From Sphingomonas natans (GTDB taxonomy: Bacteria > Pseudomonadota > Alphaproteobacteria > Sphingomonadales > Sphingomonadaceae), in the NCBI RefSeq assembly GCF_030546695.1, contig NZ_JAUOTP010000005.1, forward strand, positions 62,001 to 126,000: a DNA stretch of 64,000 nucleotides. The letters are read 5' to 3'. The translations under genes were made by a program, and so were the position numbers. The notes beneath the pieces are model-generated. The model saw only the letters and a program-made list of their open reading frames with translations. It was not told where the DNA came from and ran no database searches. This document shows, piece by piece, positions 26,299-34,463 of the stretch; the first letter of the stretch is position 1, and each line of letters opens with the position of its first letter.

Positions 26299-26907
26299 AT
26301 GATGGAGCGACGCTGGCGGCTATGGGCAGGGGCGATCGCCCTGTGCGGCTGGAGCGGGCTGATCATGGAGGTCTTCCTCGTCTTCGCGCGCTATCACGCA
26401 CTCGCGCCGACGCTTTGGCGGCTCGCTCTGTTCTTCACGATGCTGTCGAACCTGACGGTCGCGATCGTCTTCACCGGCATCGCCTTCGGAGCGCCGCGTC
26501 TGCGTCATCCGCTCCTGATCGGCGGGCTTGCGATGACGATGGCGCTCGTCGGCTCGGTGTTCGAACTGATGCTGCGCCGGATCCTCCACCCGACGGGCTG
26601 GCGGCTCGTCTCCTCCGCCTTGCTCCACGATGCCGTGCCCTTGCTTACCGTCGGCGCATGGTTCTTCCTCGCCGAGAAGGGCCGCTTACGCGCGCGCGAT
26701 CCCTGGCTGATCGCGATCTTCCCGATCGTCTATCTCGGCTATGCGCTCGTCCGCGGCGCCACGGGGGGCGACTATCCCTATCCGTTCATCGATCCGCGCA
26801 AGATCGGCTGGGCGGGGGTCAGCGCTTATGTGATCGGCATCTCGGCGGCGTTCCTCGTCTGCGGCCACCTGATGGTGCTGCTCGATCGGCGGCTCGGCCG
26901 CCGCTAG
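26299..26907 (+). CDS. Pr6Pr family membrane protein
   Basis: A 202-residue inner-membrane protein with about six hydrophobic segments (for example AGAIALCGWSGLIMEVFLVF, LIGGLAMTMALVGSVFELML, WLIAIFPIVYLGYALV, GVSAYVIGISAAFLVCGHLM). The pattern RDPWLIAIFPIVYLGYALVRGATGGDYPYPFIDPRKIGW is typical of the Pr6Pr family, related to FAR-17a/AIG1 proteins; function unknown. Its TAG stop lies in a CTAG shared with the stop codon of the convergent histidine kinase gene. Confidence 0.82.
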   Translation: MMERRWRLWAGAIALCGWSGLIMEVFLVFARYHALAPTLWRLALFFTMLSNLTVAIVFTGIAFGAPRLRHPLLIGGLAMTMALVGSVFELMLRRILHPTGWRLVSSALLHDAVPLLTVGAWFFLAEKGRLRARDPWLIAIFPIVYLGYALVRGATGGDYPYPFIDPRKIGWAGVSAYVIGISAAFLVCGHLMVLLDRRLGRR

Positions 26908-28277
26908 GCCGAAAGCGGCAACCGCAACGTCGCCTCCAGCCCGCCGCCTGTGCGATTGGCGAGCGCGAGTGTTCCGCCATGATTCTCCGCGATCGCACGC
27001 GCGATCGTAAGCCCCAGCCCGATCCCGCCCGTATCGCGATTGCGCGAGGGCTCGCCGCGCACGAACGGCTGGAAGGCGCGCTTGAGCAGCGCCTCGTCCA
27101 TCCCGGGTCCCTCGTCCGAGATCGCGACGATCGCCGCGCCCTGCTCGGCCCTCACCGCCACGGTCACGCGCCCGCCATAAGCGATGCCATTGTCGATCAG
27201 ATTCTGGAACAATCGCTCCAGCGCCAGCGGATCGCCGAGCACCATCGCCGGCTGGATCACGCCGGGTGCCACCTCCCGCCCGATGTCGCTCTCCTGCTCG
27301 GCCAGCGCAACGAGCAGGGCGGCGAGGTCGACGGGCACGCGCGGCCCGCTCGTATCGGTATTGCGCACGAAGCCGATGGTCGCCGCCAGCATCGCGCGCA
27401 TCTGCTCGACATCGGCGAGCACTTTCTCGCGCACCGGATCGGACGCGCCCTCGATCCGGAAGGCGATCCGCGCGAGCGGCGTGCGCAGATCGTGCGCGAT
27501 CGCGCCGATCATCGCGGTCCGCTCGCCGACATAATCGGACAGCCGGCCCTGCATTCGGTTGAGCGCGCGCGCGGTCACGCGCAGCTCGGCCGGCCCTTCC
27601 TCCTCGGCGAGCGGCGCCGCGGTCGGATCGGTGCCGAGCTGGTCGGCCGCGTCGGCCAGATTGCGGATCGGCCGCGTCAGCGCGCGCGCGAACATCCAGG
27701 CGAGCGGCAGGATCAGCAGGATGCTCAAGCCGAACCACAGGATCGTCCGCCGCTGCCAGGGCAGGATCAAGGGCGGCGGCGCCGTCTCGGCGACGGTCCA
27801 GCCGTCGCCCGATCGCACGCCCGCGACGACCGGCGTGAAGAAGATCTGCTCGCCGTCGTCGCGCGTATAGACGGGCTTGCGTCCGCGCGCGCCGAACAAT
27901 CGATAGCCGGGCCGGTCGGGTTCGAAAAACAGCCGCACATTCGCGTCGCCGACATGCAGCCGCTCGGCCAGCGCACGGACGAACGCGGGATCAGACACCA
28001 TCCGCGGCCGCGGCCCCGGCGGCGCCGTCTCGCGATGCACCGAAAGCTCGCGCTCGCGATCGCCCCGGTCGCGCGCGTGCCCGCGCCGCTCGCGCGCAGG
28101 CACATGCTCGCCGCCGGTCAGCGCCGCGGTGATGTCGCCCATCCGGTTGAAATCGGGCCGCGGCGGCGGCGAGATGATGAGCACGAGGATCCCCACCGCT
28201 TGCGCGATGGCGACGCTCGCGATCAGCAGCATCAACGTCTGCCAGACGAGCGGCAGACCCCGCAGCCGAGCGATCAC
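26904..28277 (-). CDS. sensor histidine kinase, EnvZ type
   Basis: A 457-residue inner-membrane sensor. TM1 (LVWQTLMLLIASVAIAQAVG) and TM2 (about 170-190, TILWFGLSILLILPLAWMF) flank a periplasmic domain rich in charged residues; then HAMP, the H-box AMIGAIAHDLRTPLARI, and the ATPase domain with LFQNLIDNGIAYGG, DEGPGMDE and GGIGLGLTIARAI. The GTG start overlaps the response regulator stop as GTGA, so the two form one signalling unit. The periplasmic and membrane parts resemble those of the kinase at 41594-43822. Confidence 0.93.
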   Translation of the reverse strand: MIARLRGLPLVWQTLMLLIASVAIAQAVGILVLIISPPPRPDFNRMGDITAALTGGEHVPARERRGHARDRGDRERELSVHRETAPPGPRPRMVSDPAFVRALAERLHVGDANVRLFFEPDRPGYRLFGARGRKPVYTRDDGEQIFFTPVVAGVRSGDGWTVAETAPPPLILPWQRRTILWFGLSILLILPLAWMFARALTRPIRNLADAADQLGTDPTAAPLAEEEGPAELRVTARALNRMQGRLSDYVGERTAMIGAIAHDLRTPLARIAFRIEGASDPVREKVLADVEQMRAMLAATIGFVRNTDTSGPRVPVDLAALLVALAEQESDIGREVAPGVIQPAMVLGDPLALERLFQNLIDNGIAYGGRVTVAVRAEQGAAIVAISDEGPGMDEALLKRAFQPFVRGEPSRNRDTGGIGLGLTIARAIAENHGGTLALANRTGGGLEATLRLPLSA

Positions 28278-28975
28278 CCCTCGACCTTCTGCATGAACAT
28301 ATAGCCTTCGTTGCGCACCGTCCGGATCGGATCCTCGGGCGCCAATTTCTTGCGCAGCCGGCTGATCGTCACGTCGATCGCGCGATCGAAGACATCGCTC
28401 GACAGCCCCTTGGCATGTTCGATCAATTGGTCGCGCGTCAGCACGCGCTGCGGCCGGTCGAGGAAAGCGGTCAGCGTCCGGAACTCGGCGTCGGTCAGCT
28501 GCACGGGCGCCGTGCCCGTCCTAGTGATCCGCCGCTGGACGATATCGAGCGCCCACACGCCGAAGCGCCGCACCTTCGCGCCCGAGCCCGTCGCCGGCAG
28601 CTCCGCGCGCCGCCGCAGCAGCGCCCGGACGCGCGCGAGCAGCTCGCGCGGATTGCAGGGCTTCGCCAGATAATCGTCCGCGCCGACTTCGAGCCCGACG
28701 ATCCGGTCGGTATCCTCGCCCATCGCCGAAAGCATGATGATCGCCGGCCCGCCGCCGCCGCGCAGCCGCCGCAGCACCGAAAGCCCGTCCTCGCCCGGCA
28801 TCATCAGGTCCAGCACGATCAGGTCGTACGTCTCCTGCGCGAGCGCTTCGTCCATTTCCACGGCGTTGGCGGCGCTCGTCACCTCATAGCCGCTCCCGCT
28901 CAGGAAATCGGCGATCAGCGTGCGCAATTCGGCATCGTCGTCGACGACGAGCAGGCGGGCGGTCGGATCGTTCAT
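28274..28975 (-). CDS. OmpR-family response regulator
   Basis: A 233-residue DNA-binding response regulator: receiver domain with VVDDDAELR and phospho-acceptor Asp56 in LIVLDLMMPGEDG, then a winged-helix domain with LTDAEFRTLTAFLDRPQRVLTRDQL and VTISRLRKKLAPEDPIRTVRNEGYMF. Partner of the histidine kinase just downstream; both ends overlap neighbours by 4 bases. The ATG at 28975 starts the receiver domain; longer extension is shadow of the EF-hand gene. Confidence 0.95.
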   Translation of the reverse strand: MNDPTARLLVVDDDAELRTLIADFLSGSGYEVTSAANAVEMDEALAQETYDLIVLDLMMPGEDGLSVLRRLRGGGGPAIIMLSAMGEDTDRIVGLEVGADDYLAKPCNPRELLARVRALLRRRAELPATGSGAKVRRFGVWALDIVQRRITRTGTAPVQLTDAEFRTLTAFLDRPQRVLTRDQLIEHAKGLSSDVFDRAIDVTISRLRKKLAPEDPIRTVRNEGYMFMQKVEG

Positions 28976-29694
28976 CGGGGCGGCCCCTCCCCCTGGGCGC
29001 GGTCGTCGGTGTCGGGGCCGTCGCGGCGTTCGCCGTTCTTGCCGATCTCCGGTTTCGGGCGAGGGCGACACGGCCCCTCGATCGCGATCTGGAACGGCGT
29101 GCGCGGCATCGCCGCCAGTACCAGCTTGCCAGCACCTTGCGTCAGCGTATCGAAGCGCCGCGACGCGGCCTGCCGGAACTCGCCGACGTCGATCACGCGA
29201 TTGAAGTCGCTATCCGCCGACACGACCGGCTGCGGCACGTTGAGCCAGGCATAGCGCCCCGCCCCCATCGCCCCGCCATAATTTTCGGATTCGTTCTTGC
29301 TGCGCTTCGTCGGCACTTCGAGATACTCGCGCGAGCGGCTGTAGAGCGCGATCTCGGGCGCGACGTCGCGCTCATAGGCTGCGATCTCCTCGGGCACGAT
29401 CCGCCCGTCATGGTCGAGATCGATCGTCTTGAAGAAGCGCTCGGCATCGCGGACGAATTCCGCGCGCGAGACCGCCCCGTCATGATCGGCATCGGCCCCT
29501 GCGAACCAGGTTATAGCGGGATAGGCCTGCCCCGCTTGCCCGCGAAACGGCTCGCCCATCGGCGAGAGGAAGACGGGCTTGGTCCCCGGCGGCGCGCAAT
29601 AAGGCGCGCCATCGGGAATCTTCGGCGCTGGCGCGGCCCAGGCCGGTCCGGCGGCGAGCGCGATCGTGAGCAGAAGGGTGCGGGGAAACAGCAT
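28972..29694 (-). CDS. exported EF-hand calcium-binding protein
   Basis: A 240-residue secreted protein: signal peptide MLFPRTLLLTIALAAGPAWA, then EF-hand loops DADHDGAVSRAE and DLDHDGRIVPEE about 25 residues apart, and a third, weaker loop DSDFNRVIDVGEF. The C-terminus is rich in arginine, lysine, aspartate and proline and looks disordered. Cotranscribed ahead of the response regulator and kinase genes with a 4-base overlap, which suggests a periplasmic calcium-dependent input or accessory factor for that two-component system (inference). Confidence 0.85.
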   Translation of the reverse strand: MLFPRTLLLTIALAAGPAWAAPAPKIPDGAPYCAPPGTKPVFLSPMGEPFRGQAGQAYPAITWFAGADADHDGAVSRAEFVRDAERFFKTIDLDHDGRIVPEEIAAYERDVAPEIALYSRSREYLEVPTKRSKNESENYGGAMGAGRYAWLNVPQPVVSADSDFNRVIDVGEFRQAASRRFDTLTQGAGKLVLAAMPRTPFQIAIEGPCRPRPKPEIGKNGERRDGPDTDDRAQGEGPPR

Positions 29695-29778
29695 CGGTCC
29701 ACGCTTACTAGGCGCGCCTGCTTCCACAAGATTGCAGTCGTGAAATGGGAAGAGGCGTTCGATCGCCCCGTCCCCTAG

Positions 29779-29886
29779 CCGTTCGCTTCGAGCGAAGTTC
29801 GAGCTTGTCGAGAACGCAGTCGAGAAGTCGCCCGAAGTTCTCGACGGGCGCATCTCGACACGCTCGATGCTGCTCGAACCGAACGG
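29779..29886. repeat. dispersed palindromic element, CCGTTYG family, copy D
   Basis: A 108-base element starting CCGTTCGCTTCGAGC and ending GCTCGAACCGAACGG, with inner CGAGCTTGTCGAGAACG and GAAGTTCTCGACGGGCG. It lies between the RcdA-like gene and the EF-hand operon, both leftward, and may separate the two transcripts. Confidence 0.78.
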
Positions 29887-29908
29887 TGAAAGCCTAAGGA
29901 GTCGCCCC

Positions 29909-30379
29909 TTAAAGCGACCGCTCCAGCCGATGCAGCAGCGACAGCGCCGGACTCGCCGTCGGCTCGGCCGCGGGCGCCTCGATCCCCTCGTCCATCCGCC
30001 GCACGCGCTGATAGAGATCCTCGCCATTGGCGAGCAGCCGCCGCGCCGCGTGCGGCAGCCGCGTCACCACCGCCGGGTCCAGCGGCGGCGCCTCGCCGAG
30101 CCGGCGATTGTCGGCGGTGCCCGATCCCTCGGGCAGTTCGCCGGCATGCACGGCCTTGCGCATCAGCAGCCAGCCGATCACCTGCATCAGCCGCGTCGTC
30201 GCCTTCAGCGCCTCGCAGGCGAATTCCACGCGCAGCCGGGGCGGCAGCGCATCGCGCTCGATCTGGCCGGCATCGTCGAAATAGCCGCGCGTCTCGTCCG
30301 CCAGAAGCATCGCTTCGGTGTAGAGCGCGTCCACGAGCCGTGCCGCGAGGGTGGTGCCGCCGAAAGCGGGATTGGTCAT
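29909..30379 (-). CDS. DUF1465 family protein (RcdA-like)
   Basis: A 156-residue helical cytoplasmic protein. Segments YTEAMLLADETRGYFDDAG, RVEFACEALKATTRLMQVIGWLL and PPLDPAVVTRLPHAARRLLANGEDLYQRV match the DUF1465 family, which contains Caulobacter RcdA, the adaptor that helps ClpXP degrade CtrA. Whether this one is the functional RcdA cannot be decided from sequence alone. Single-gene leftward unit between trxA and the repeat copy D. Confidence 0.82.
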   Translation of the reverse strand: MTNPAFGGTTLAARLVDALYTEAMLLADETRGYFDDAGQIERDALPPRLRVEFACEALKATTRLMQVIGWLLMRKAVHAGELPEGSGTADNRRLGEAPPLDPAVVTRLPHAARRLLANGEDLYQRVRRMDEGIEAPAAEPTASPALSLLHRLERSL

Positions 30380-30461
30380 GCTCGAATCGCTCCCAGCGCG
30401 ATCATGCCACAGGCACGGTCGCGATGGGTTACCGGATAGGGTTTATGCGACGAGTGTAGAG

Positions 30462-30487
30462 CGGTGCTCGCGCAAGCGCGAGCACCG
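30462..30487. terminator. perfect hairpin after trxA
   Basis: CGGTGCTCGCGC and GCGCGAGCACCG form 12-base perfect arms around a two-base loop (AA), 7 bases beyond the trxA stop. No T-run follows on the leftward transcript, so termination is likely but not typical. Confidence 0.55.
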
Positions 30488-30493
30488 GCCAGA

Positions 30494-30817
30494 TCAGGCG
30501 AGCGACTGTTCCAGCCAGCCCTTGAGCGCGCTCTTCGGCGCCGCGCCGACCTTGGTCGCGGCGGGCAGGCCATCCTTGAACAGGATCATCGTCGGGATGC
30601 CGCGCACGCCATACTTGCCCGGCGTCTCGGGATTCTCGTCGATATTGATTTTCGTGATCGTCACCTTTTCGCCGAGCTCCTCGGAAAGCTCCTCCAGCGC
30701 AGGCCCGATCATCCGGCACGGCCCGCACCATTCCGCCCAGAAATCGACCAGCACCGGCCCGCCCGCCTTCAGCACGTCGCTATCGAACGAGGTGTCGGTG
30801 ATCTTCTTGGTCGCCAT
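30494..30817 (-). CDS. trxA: thioredoxin 1
   Basis: Small cytoplasmic disulfide reductase of 107 residues. The active site is [16 protein letters not shown] with Cys31 and Cys34, and the cis-proline loop is [11 protein letters not shown]. The ATG at 30817 has GGAG eight bases upstream; a longer frame would add non-family residues. It follows addA by 50 bases, possibly with its own promoter. Confidence 0.97.
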   Translation of the reverse strand: MATKKITDTSFDSDVLKAGGPVLVDFWAEWCGPCRMIGPALEELSEELGEKVTITKINIDENPETPGKYGVRGIPTMILFKDGLPAATKVGAAPKSALKGWLEQSLA

Positions 30818-30867
30818 CGGTATTACTCCTTGAGTTGAGACGGATGTAGGCAGGGCAGGCGCGTCCC

Positions 30868-33800
30868 TCAACTCTCCAGTGCGAGCTTTTGCTGCGGGCC
30901 GGCATAGTCCGGCTTGTGGCGCGCCAGCAGCGCCGGCGACAGCGGGAACAGACGCGGCCCCGCCGTATAGAGCAACGCCGCCTCGATCCGCCGTCCGGGA
31001 AAGATCCGGCCGAGCGCCTCGGCATAGGCCGCCATCTGCCGCAGGTGATGCACGGGCGCATCCTCGGCCCGGTCCGGCATCGCCCGGCCCGTCTTATAGT
31101 CGAGCACCAGCACCCGATCGTCCCTCACCAGCAACCGATCGACCGTGCCCGCCACGACATAGCCGCCCTCCACCACCGCCGCGATCGGCGCTTCGGCGAG
31201 GGCGTCGGGCGAGAAGATCTCGCCGAGCGCAGGATCGGACAGGATCCGGCACGCATCCTCGGCCAGCGCGCGCGCCATGCCGGGATCGGCAACCCCGCCC
31301 GCGCCCGTCAGCCAGCGCTCCGCTGCCGCCCCGCGCTGCTCCGCCCCCAGCGCGGGCAAGCGCTCGAACAGAGAATGGAGCAACCGCCCCCGCTCCGCCG
31401 CCGCGCGCATCGCCGGGCTCGGCGGCGGATCGGCCGCGAGATCGTCGCCCAGCGAAGACGGCGCGAGCGGCCGCGGCGGCAATTGCTCGACCGGTGCCGC
31501 GCGTCGCGCCCAATCGGGCATGGGCGAAGCCGCCCGCGCAGCCGCCGGCATCGGACTGGCTCGCACGACGCTCAAGGCCGGCGTCTCGCCCTGATAATGG
31601 CGCGCCGAGGCCCACAAGGGGTCGGCCACCGCGTCCGCGCCCAGTCCGATCATCGCTTGCTCGATCGCGGCATACCAGCTCTCGGCCGGCGGCTGGCCGC
31701 GGGCCGCGGGCCCCAGCGCGCCGCCGATCACGAGCCGTTCCTCGGCGCGCGTCACCGCCACGTACAGCAGCCGCCAATGCTCCTCGCGCTCGCGCCGCTC
31801 GATCTCGGCGATGCGCGCGTCGAGCGGGCCGATCCGCTCGTCCTTGCGCGGCCGCACGATCGGCACCGCCTCGCTCTCCTCCTCGATCACCCAGCTCACG
31901 TCGCGCGCAGGCTGCCGCTTGGGGTCGCCCGTCGCATCCGCGAGGATCACGAGCGGCGCCTGCAGCCCCTTCGCGCCATGCACCGTCATCACCCGCACCG
32001 CGTCGAGCGGCGCGGAGGGGTCGCGCGTCACCTCCACCTCGCCGCGATCGAACCAGTCGAGGAAGCGCTGCAAGGTCGGCGTCGCCTCGCTCTCGAACAG
32101 CAGAGCCGCGTTGAGCAGTTCCTCGATCGGATCGCGCGCCTCCTGCCCCAGCCGCCCGAGCAACTTGCACCGCCCGTCCATCGGCCCGGTCAGGATCGTC
32201 TCGAGGAAGCCGTAGGGCGTCGTGAAGTCGGCCGCGTCGAGGATTGCGCGCAGGAAACCCACCGTCGGCGCATGATCGCCATGCGCCTGCAGCGCCGCCC
32301 ACAACGTTCCCTTTCGCCCGAAGCCGATCGCGTACAGCTCGTCCTGCGTCAGCCCGAACAGAGGTGAGACGAGCAATCCCGCCAGGCTCAGATCGTCGCC
32401 CGGCTGCAGCACGAAGCGGATCGCCGCCATCAGATCGCGCACCGCCAGCGGCGCATCCAGCCGCAGCCGATCGACCCCCGCCACGGGCACGCTCTCGGCA
32501 TGCAGCCGCGCGACGATCAGCGAGGCGAGATCGCCCCGCCGGCGGACGAGGATGAGGATGTCCTCGGGCCGCAGCGCGCGCCCCTTGCCCGGCAGCCACA
32601 GCCCCTCGTCCAGCCACGCGCGGATCTGCTGCGCCAGCCGCTGCGCGAAGCCGCGTGTCGCATCGTCGAGCCAGCCCTCGTCGCCCTCGTCCTCGCCCGC
32701 ATCGCCCCCGGCGAGCGACATCGGCGCCAGCAGCGTGACGATCCCCGGCTTGTCGATCTTGGCGCTCACATGCGGCTCGGGCTCGTCGACGAGCCCCAGC
32801 GCCTCGCCGCCCAGATCGGAGACGATCCGATCGACCAAAGTCAGGATCGGCGGCGTCGAGCGGAACGAGCGATCGAGCGACAGCCGATCCAGATCCAGCG
32901 CGCCCGCCTCGATCTGCCGCCCGAAATATTCGCGTGCGGCGGCAAAGGCGAACGGATCGGTCCCTTGGAAGCCGAAGATCGCCTGCTTGAAATCGCCGAC
33001 CGAAAAGATCGTCCGGTGGAGCCGCTCGTGCTCCTCGGGATCGCCCGCGAAAAAATCGTCGGCCAGCGCGCGCACGATGCGCCATTGCTGCGCGTTCGTG
33101 TCCTGCCCCTCGTCGATCAGCAGATGATCGACGCGCCGGTCCAGCTTGAAGCGGATCCAGTCGCCGATGCCGGGTCGATCGAGCAGGTCCAGCACGAGCC
33201 GGATCAGATCGTCGAAATCCACCGCTCCGGCCGCGCGCTTGGCTTGGCTATACGCGGCCGCATAAGCCTGGCCCGCGCGCAGCCCCGCCCCGATCAGGCC
33301 AGCCAGCTCCGCCCCGCGTCGCTGCTGCACGAGCAGCTCGACCGCCTCGGCCAGCGCCTCGCAATTGTCGCCATGCCCCGGATCACAATCGAACAATTTG
33401 GGCGAATGGCTGCGCGGATCGCCCGCCTTCGTCCGCGCGACGCCGATCACCTCTTCCAGCATCGCCGCGCGCGCGCTTGGCCCTGCTTCGAGGAACGCCT
33501 CGGCCAGCCCGGCATGTTCCAGCCCGGTCTTGGTCCCCCACGCCCGGTTGGCATCCGCGATCGCGCGCAGGCTCGAACAGTCGAACACGCCTTCCGCGCA
33601 GGCCTCAGCGATGCGCGCCTCGATATCGCCCAGCCACACGCCCAGCCCGACCCGGATGCGCGCCTCCAGCCCCTCGCGGCTCCCCAGCGCCGCCAAGGCC
33701 CGCGGCGATCGCGCGCACAGCCGCAAATAACGTTCCGCCGCCTGCTCTCCCAGCCGGCGGCTAAGCACCTGCACGTCGCGCACCAGCCCCAGATCGCCAC

Positions 33801-34320
33801 CGCTCTCGGCCTCGGCGAGCAGCCGTGCCAGCGTCTCGCGCGCCAACGCCGCCTCGGCGCGCCCGTCGAGCGGCTTGAACCCCGGCGCCAGCCCCGCCTC
33901 GGCCGGAAACGCCGCCAGCAGCGTCTGCGCGAACGCATGGATCGTCTGGATGCGCAGGCCACCGCCCGGCGCATCCAGCACCCGCGCGAACAGCCGCCGC
34001 GCCCGCCGGATCGCATTCACGTCATTCGGCTCGCCGAGCGCGAACAGCTCTTTCGCGAGCTTCGCCTCGTCCAGCCGCACCCAGCTCGCCAGCCGGCTCT
34101 GGATCCGCTCCGCCATCTCCGCCGCGCCCGCCTTGGTGAAGGTCAAGCACAGGATCGAGGAGGGCTGCGCCCCCGTCAGCAACAGCCGCAACACGCGCGC
34201 GGTCAGCACATGCGTCTTGCCCGTGCCCGCCGAAGCCGACAGCCACACCTGCCGCCGCGGATCCGACGCATCCGCCTGCGCACCCTGCAAGCGCCGGAGC
34301 AAGTCGATCCGCGCGCTCAC
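30868..34320 (-). CDS. addA: double-strand break repair helicase-nuclease AddA
   Basis: Large subunit of the AddAB (RecBCD-type) enzyme that resects double-strand breaks. From GTG 34320 it has 1150 residues: Walker A in [16 protein letters not shown] near residue 30, [18 protein letters not shown], the helicase motif [16 protein letters not shown], further UvrD motifs ([34 protein letters not shown]), and a C-terminal PDDEXK nuclease with [12 protein letters not shown]. The frame is open to 34491, but residues before GTG 34320 come from a repeat insertion at 34321-34454. GGGGAGGA supplied by that repeat precedes the GTG. Confidence 0.96.
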   Translation of the reverse strand: MSARIDLLRRLQGAQADASDPRRQVWLSASAGTGKTHVLTARVLRLLLTGAQPSSILCLTFTKAGAAEMAERIQSRLASWVRLDEAKLAKELFALGEPNDVNAIRRARRLFARVLDAPGGGLRIQTIHAFAQTLLAAFPAEAGLAPGFKPLDGRAEAALARETLARLLAEAESGGDLGLVRDVQVLSRRLGEQAAERYLRLCARSPRALAALGSREGLEARIRVGLGVWLGDIEARIAEACAEGVFDCSSLRAIADANRAWGTKTGLEHAGLAEAFLEAGPSARAAMLEEVIGVARTKAGDPRSHSPKLFDCDPGHGDNCEALAEAVELLVQQRRGAELAGLIGAGLRAGQAYAAAYSQAKRAAGAVDFDDLIRLVLDLLDRPGIGDWIRFKLDRRVDHLLIDEGQDTNAQQWRIVRALADDFFAGDPEEHERLHRTIFSVGDFKQAIFGFQGTDPFAFAAAREYFGRQIEAGALDLDRLSLDRSFRSTPPILTLVDRIVSDLGGEALGLVDEPEPHVSAKIDKPGIVTLLAPMSLAGGDAGEDEGDEGWLDDATRGFAQRLAQQIRAWLDEGLWLPGKGRALRPEDILILVRRRGDLASLIVARLHAESVPVAGVDRLRLDAPLAVRDLMAAIRFVLQPGDDLSLAGLLVSPLFGLTQDELYAIGFGRKGTLWAALQAHGDHAPTVGFLRAILDAADFTTPYGFLETILTGPMDGRCKLLGRLGQEARDPIEELLNAALLFESEATPTLQRFLDWFDRGEVEVTRDPSAPLDAVRVMTVHGAKGLQAPLVILADATGDPKRQPARDVSWVIEEESEAVPIVRPRKDERIGPLDARIAEIERREREEHWRLLYVAVTRAEERLVIGGALGPAARGQPPAESWYAAIEQAMIGLGADAVADPLWASARHYQGETPALSVVRASPMPAAARAASPMPDWARRAAPVEQLPPRPLAPSSLGDDLAADPPPSPAMRAAAERGRLLHSLFERLPALGAEQRGAAAERWLTGAGGVADPGMARALAEDACRILSDPALGEIFSPDALAEAPIAAVVEGGYVVAGTVDRLLVRDDRVLVLDYKTGRAMPDRAEDAPVHHLRQMAAYAEALGRIFPGRRIEAALLYTAGPRLFPLSPALLARHKPDYAGPQQKLALES

Positions 34321-34463
34321 CGGCAATCCTCCCCTGCAAGGGGAGGGGGACCGGCCGAAGGACGGTGGAGGGGTGTCGCCCTCTCGTGGGCGCGATACCC
34401 CTCCGTCATCGCTGCGCGATGCCATCTCTCCTTGCACGGGAGGAGCTTGATACCCGCGCTCAC
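34321..34463. repeat. palindromic repeat pair inserted at the addA start, flanked by 9-base direct repeats
   Basis: On the minus strand, GTGAGCGCG occurs at 34463-34455 overlapping the addB stop codon and again at 34320-34312 as the addA start. Between them is a 134-base element with CTCCCCTGCAAGGGGAGGGG-type ends and inner GGAGGGGTGTCGC/GCGATACCCCTCC arms, related to the repeats in the E2 linker. Removing the insert with one copy of the 9-mer would restore a 4-base GTGA overlap between addB and addA. Confidence 0.75.
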
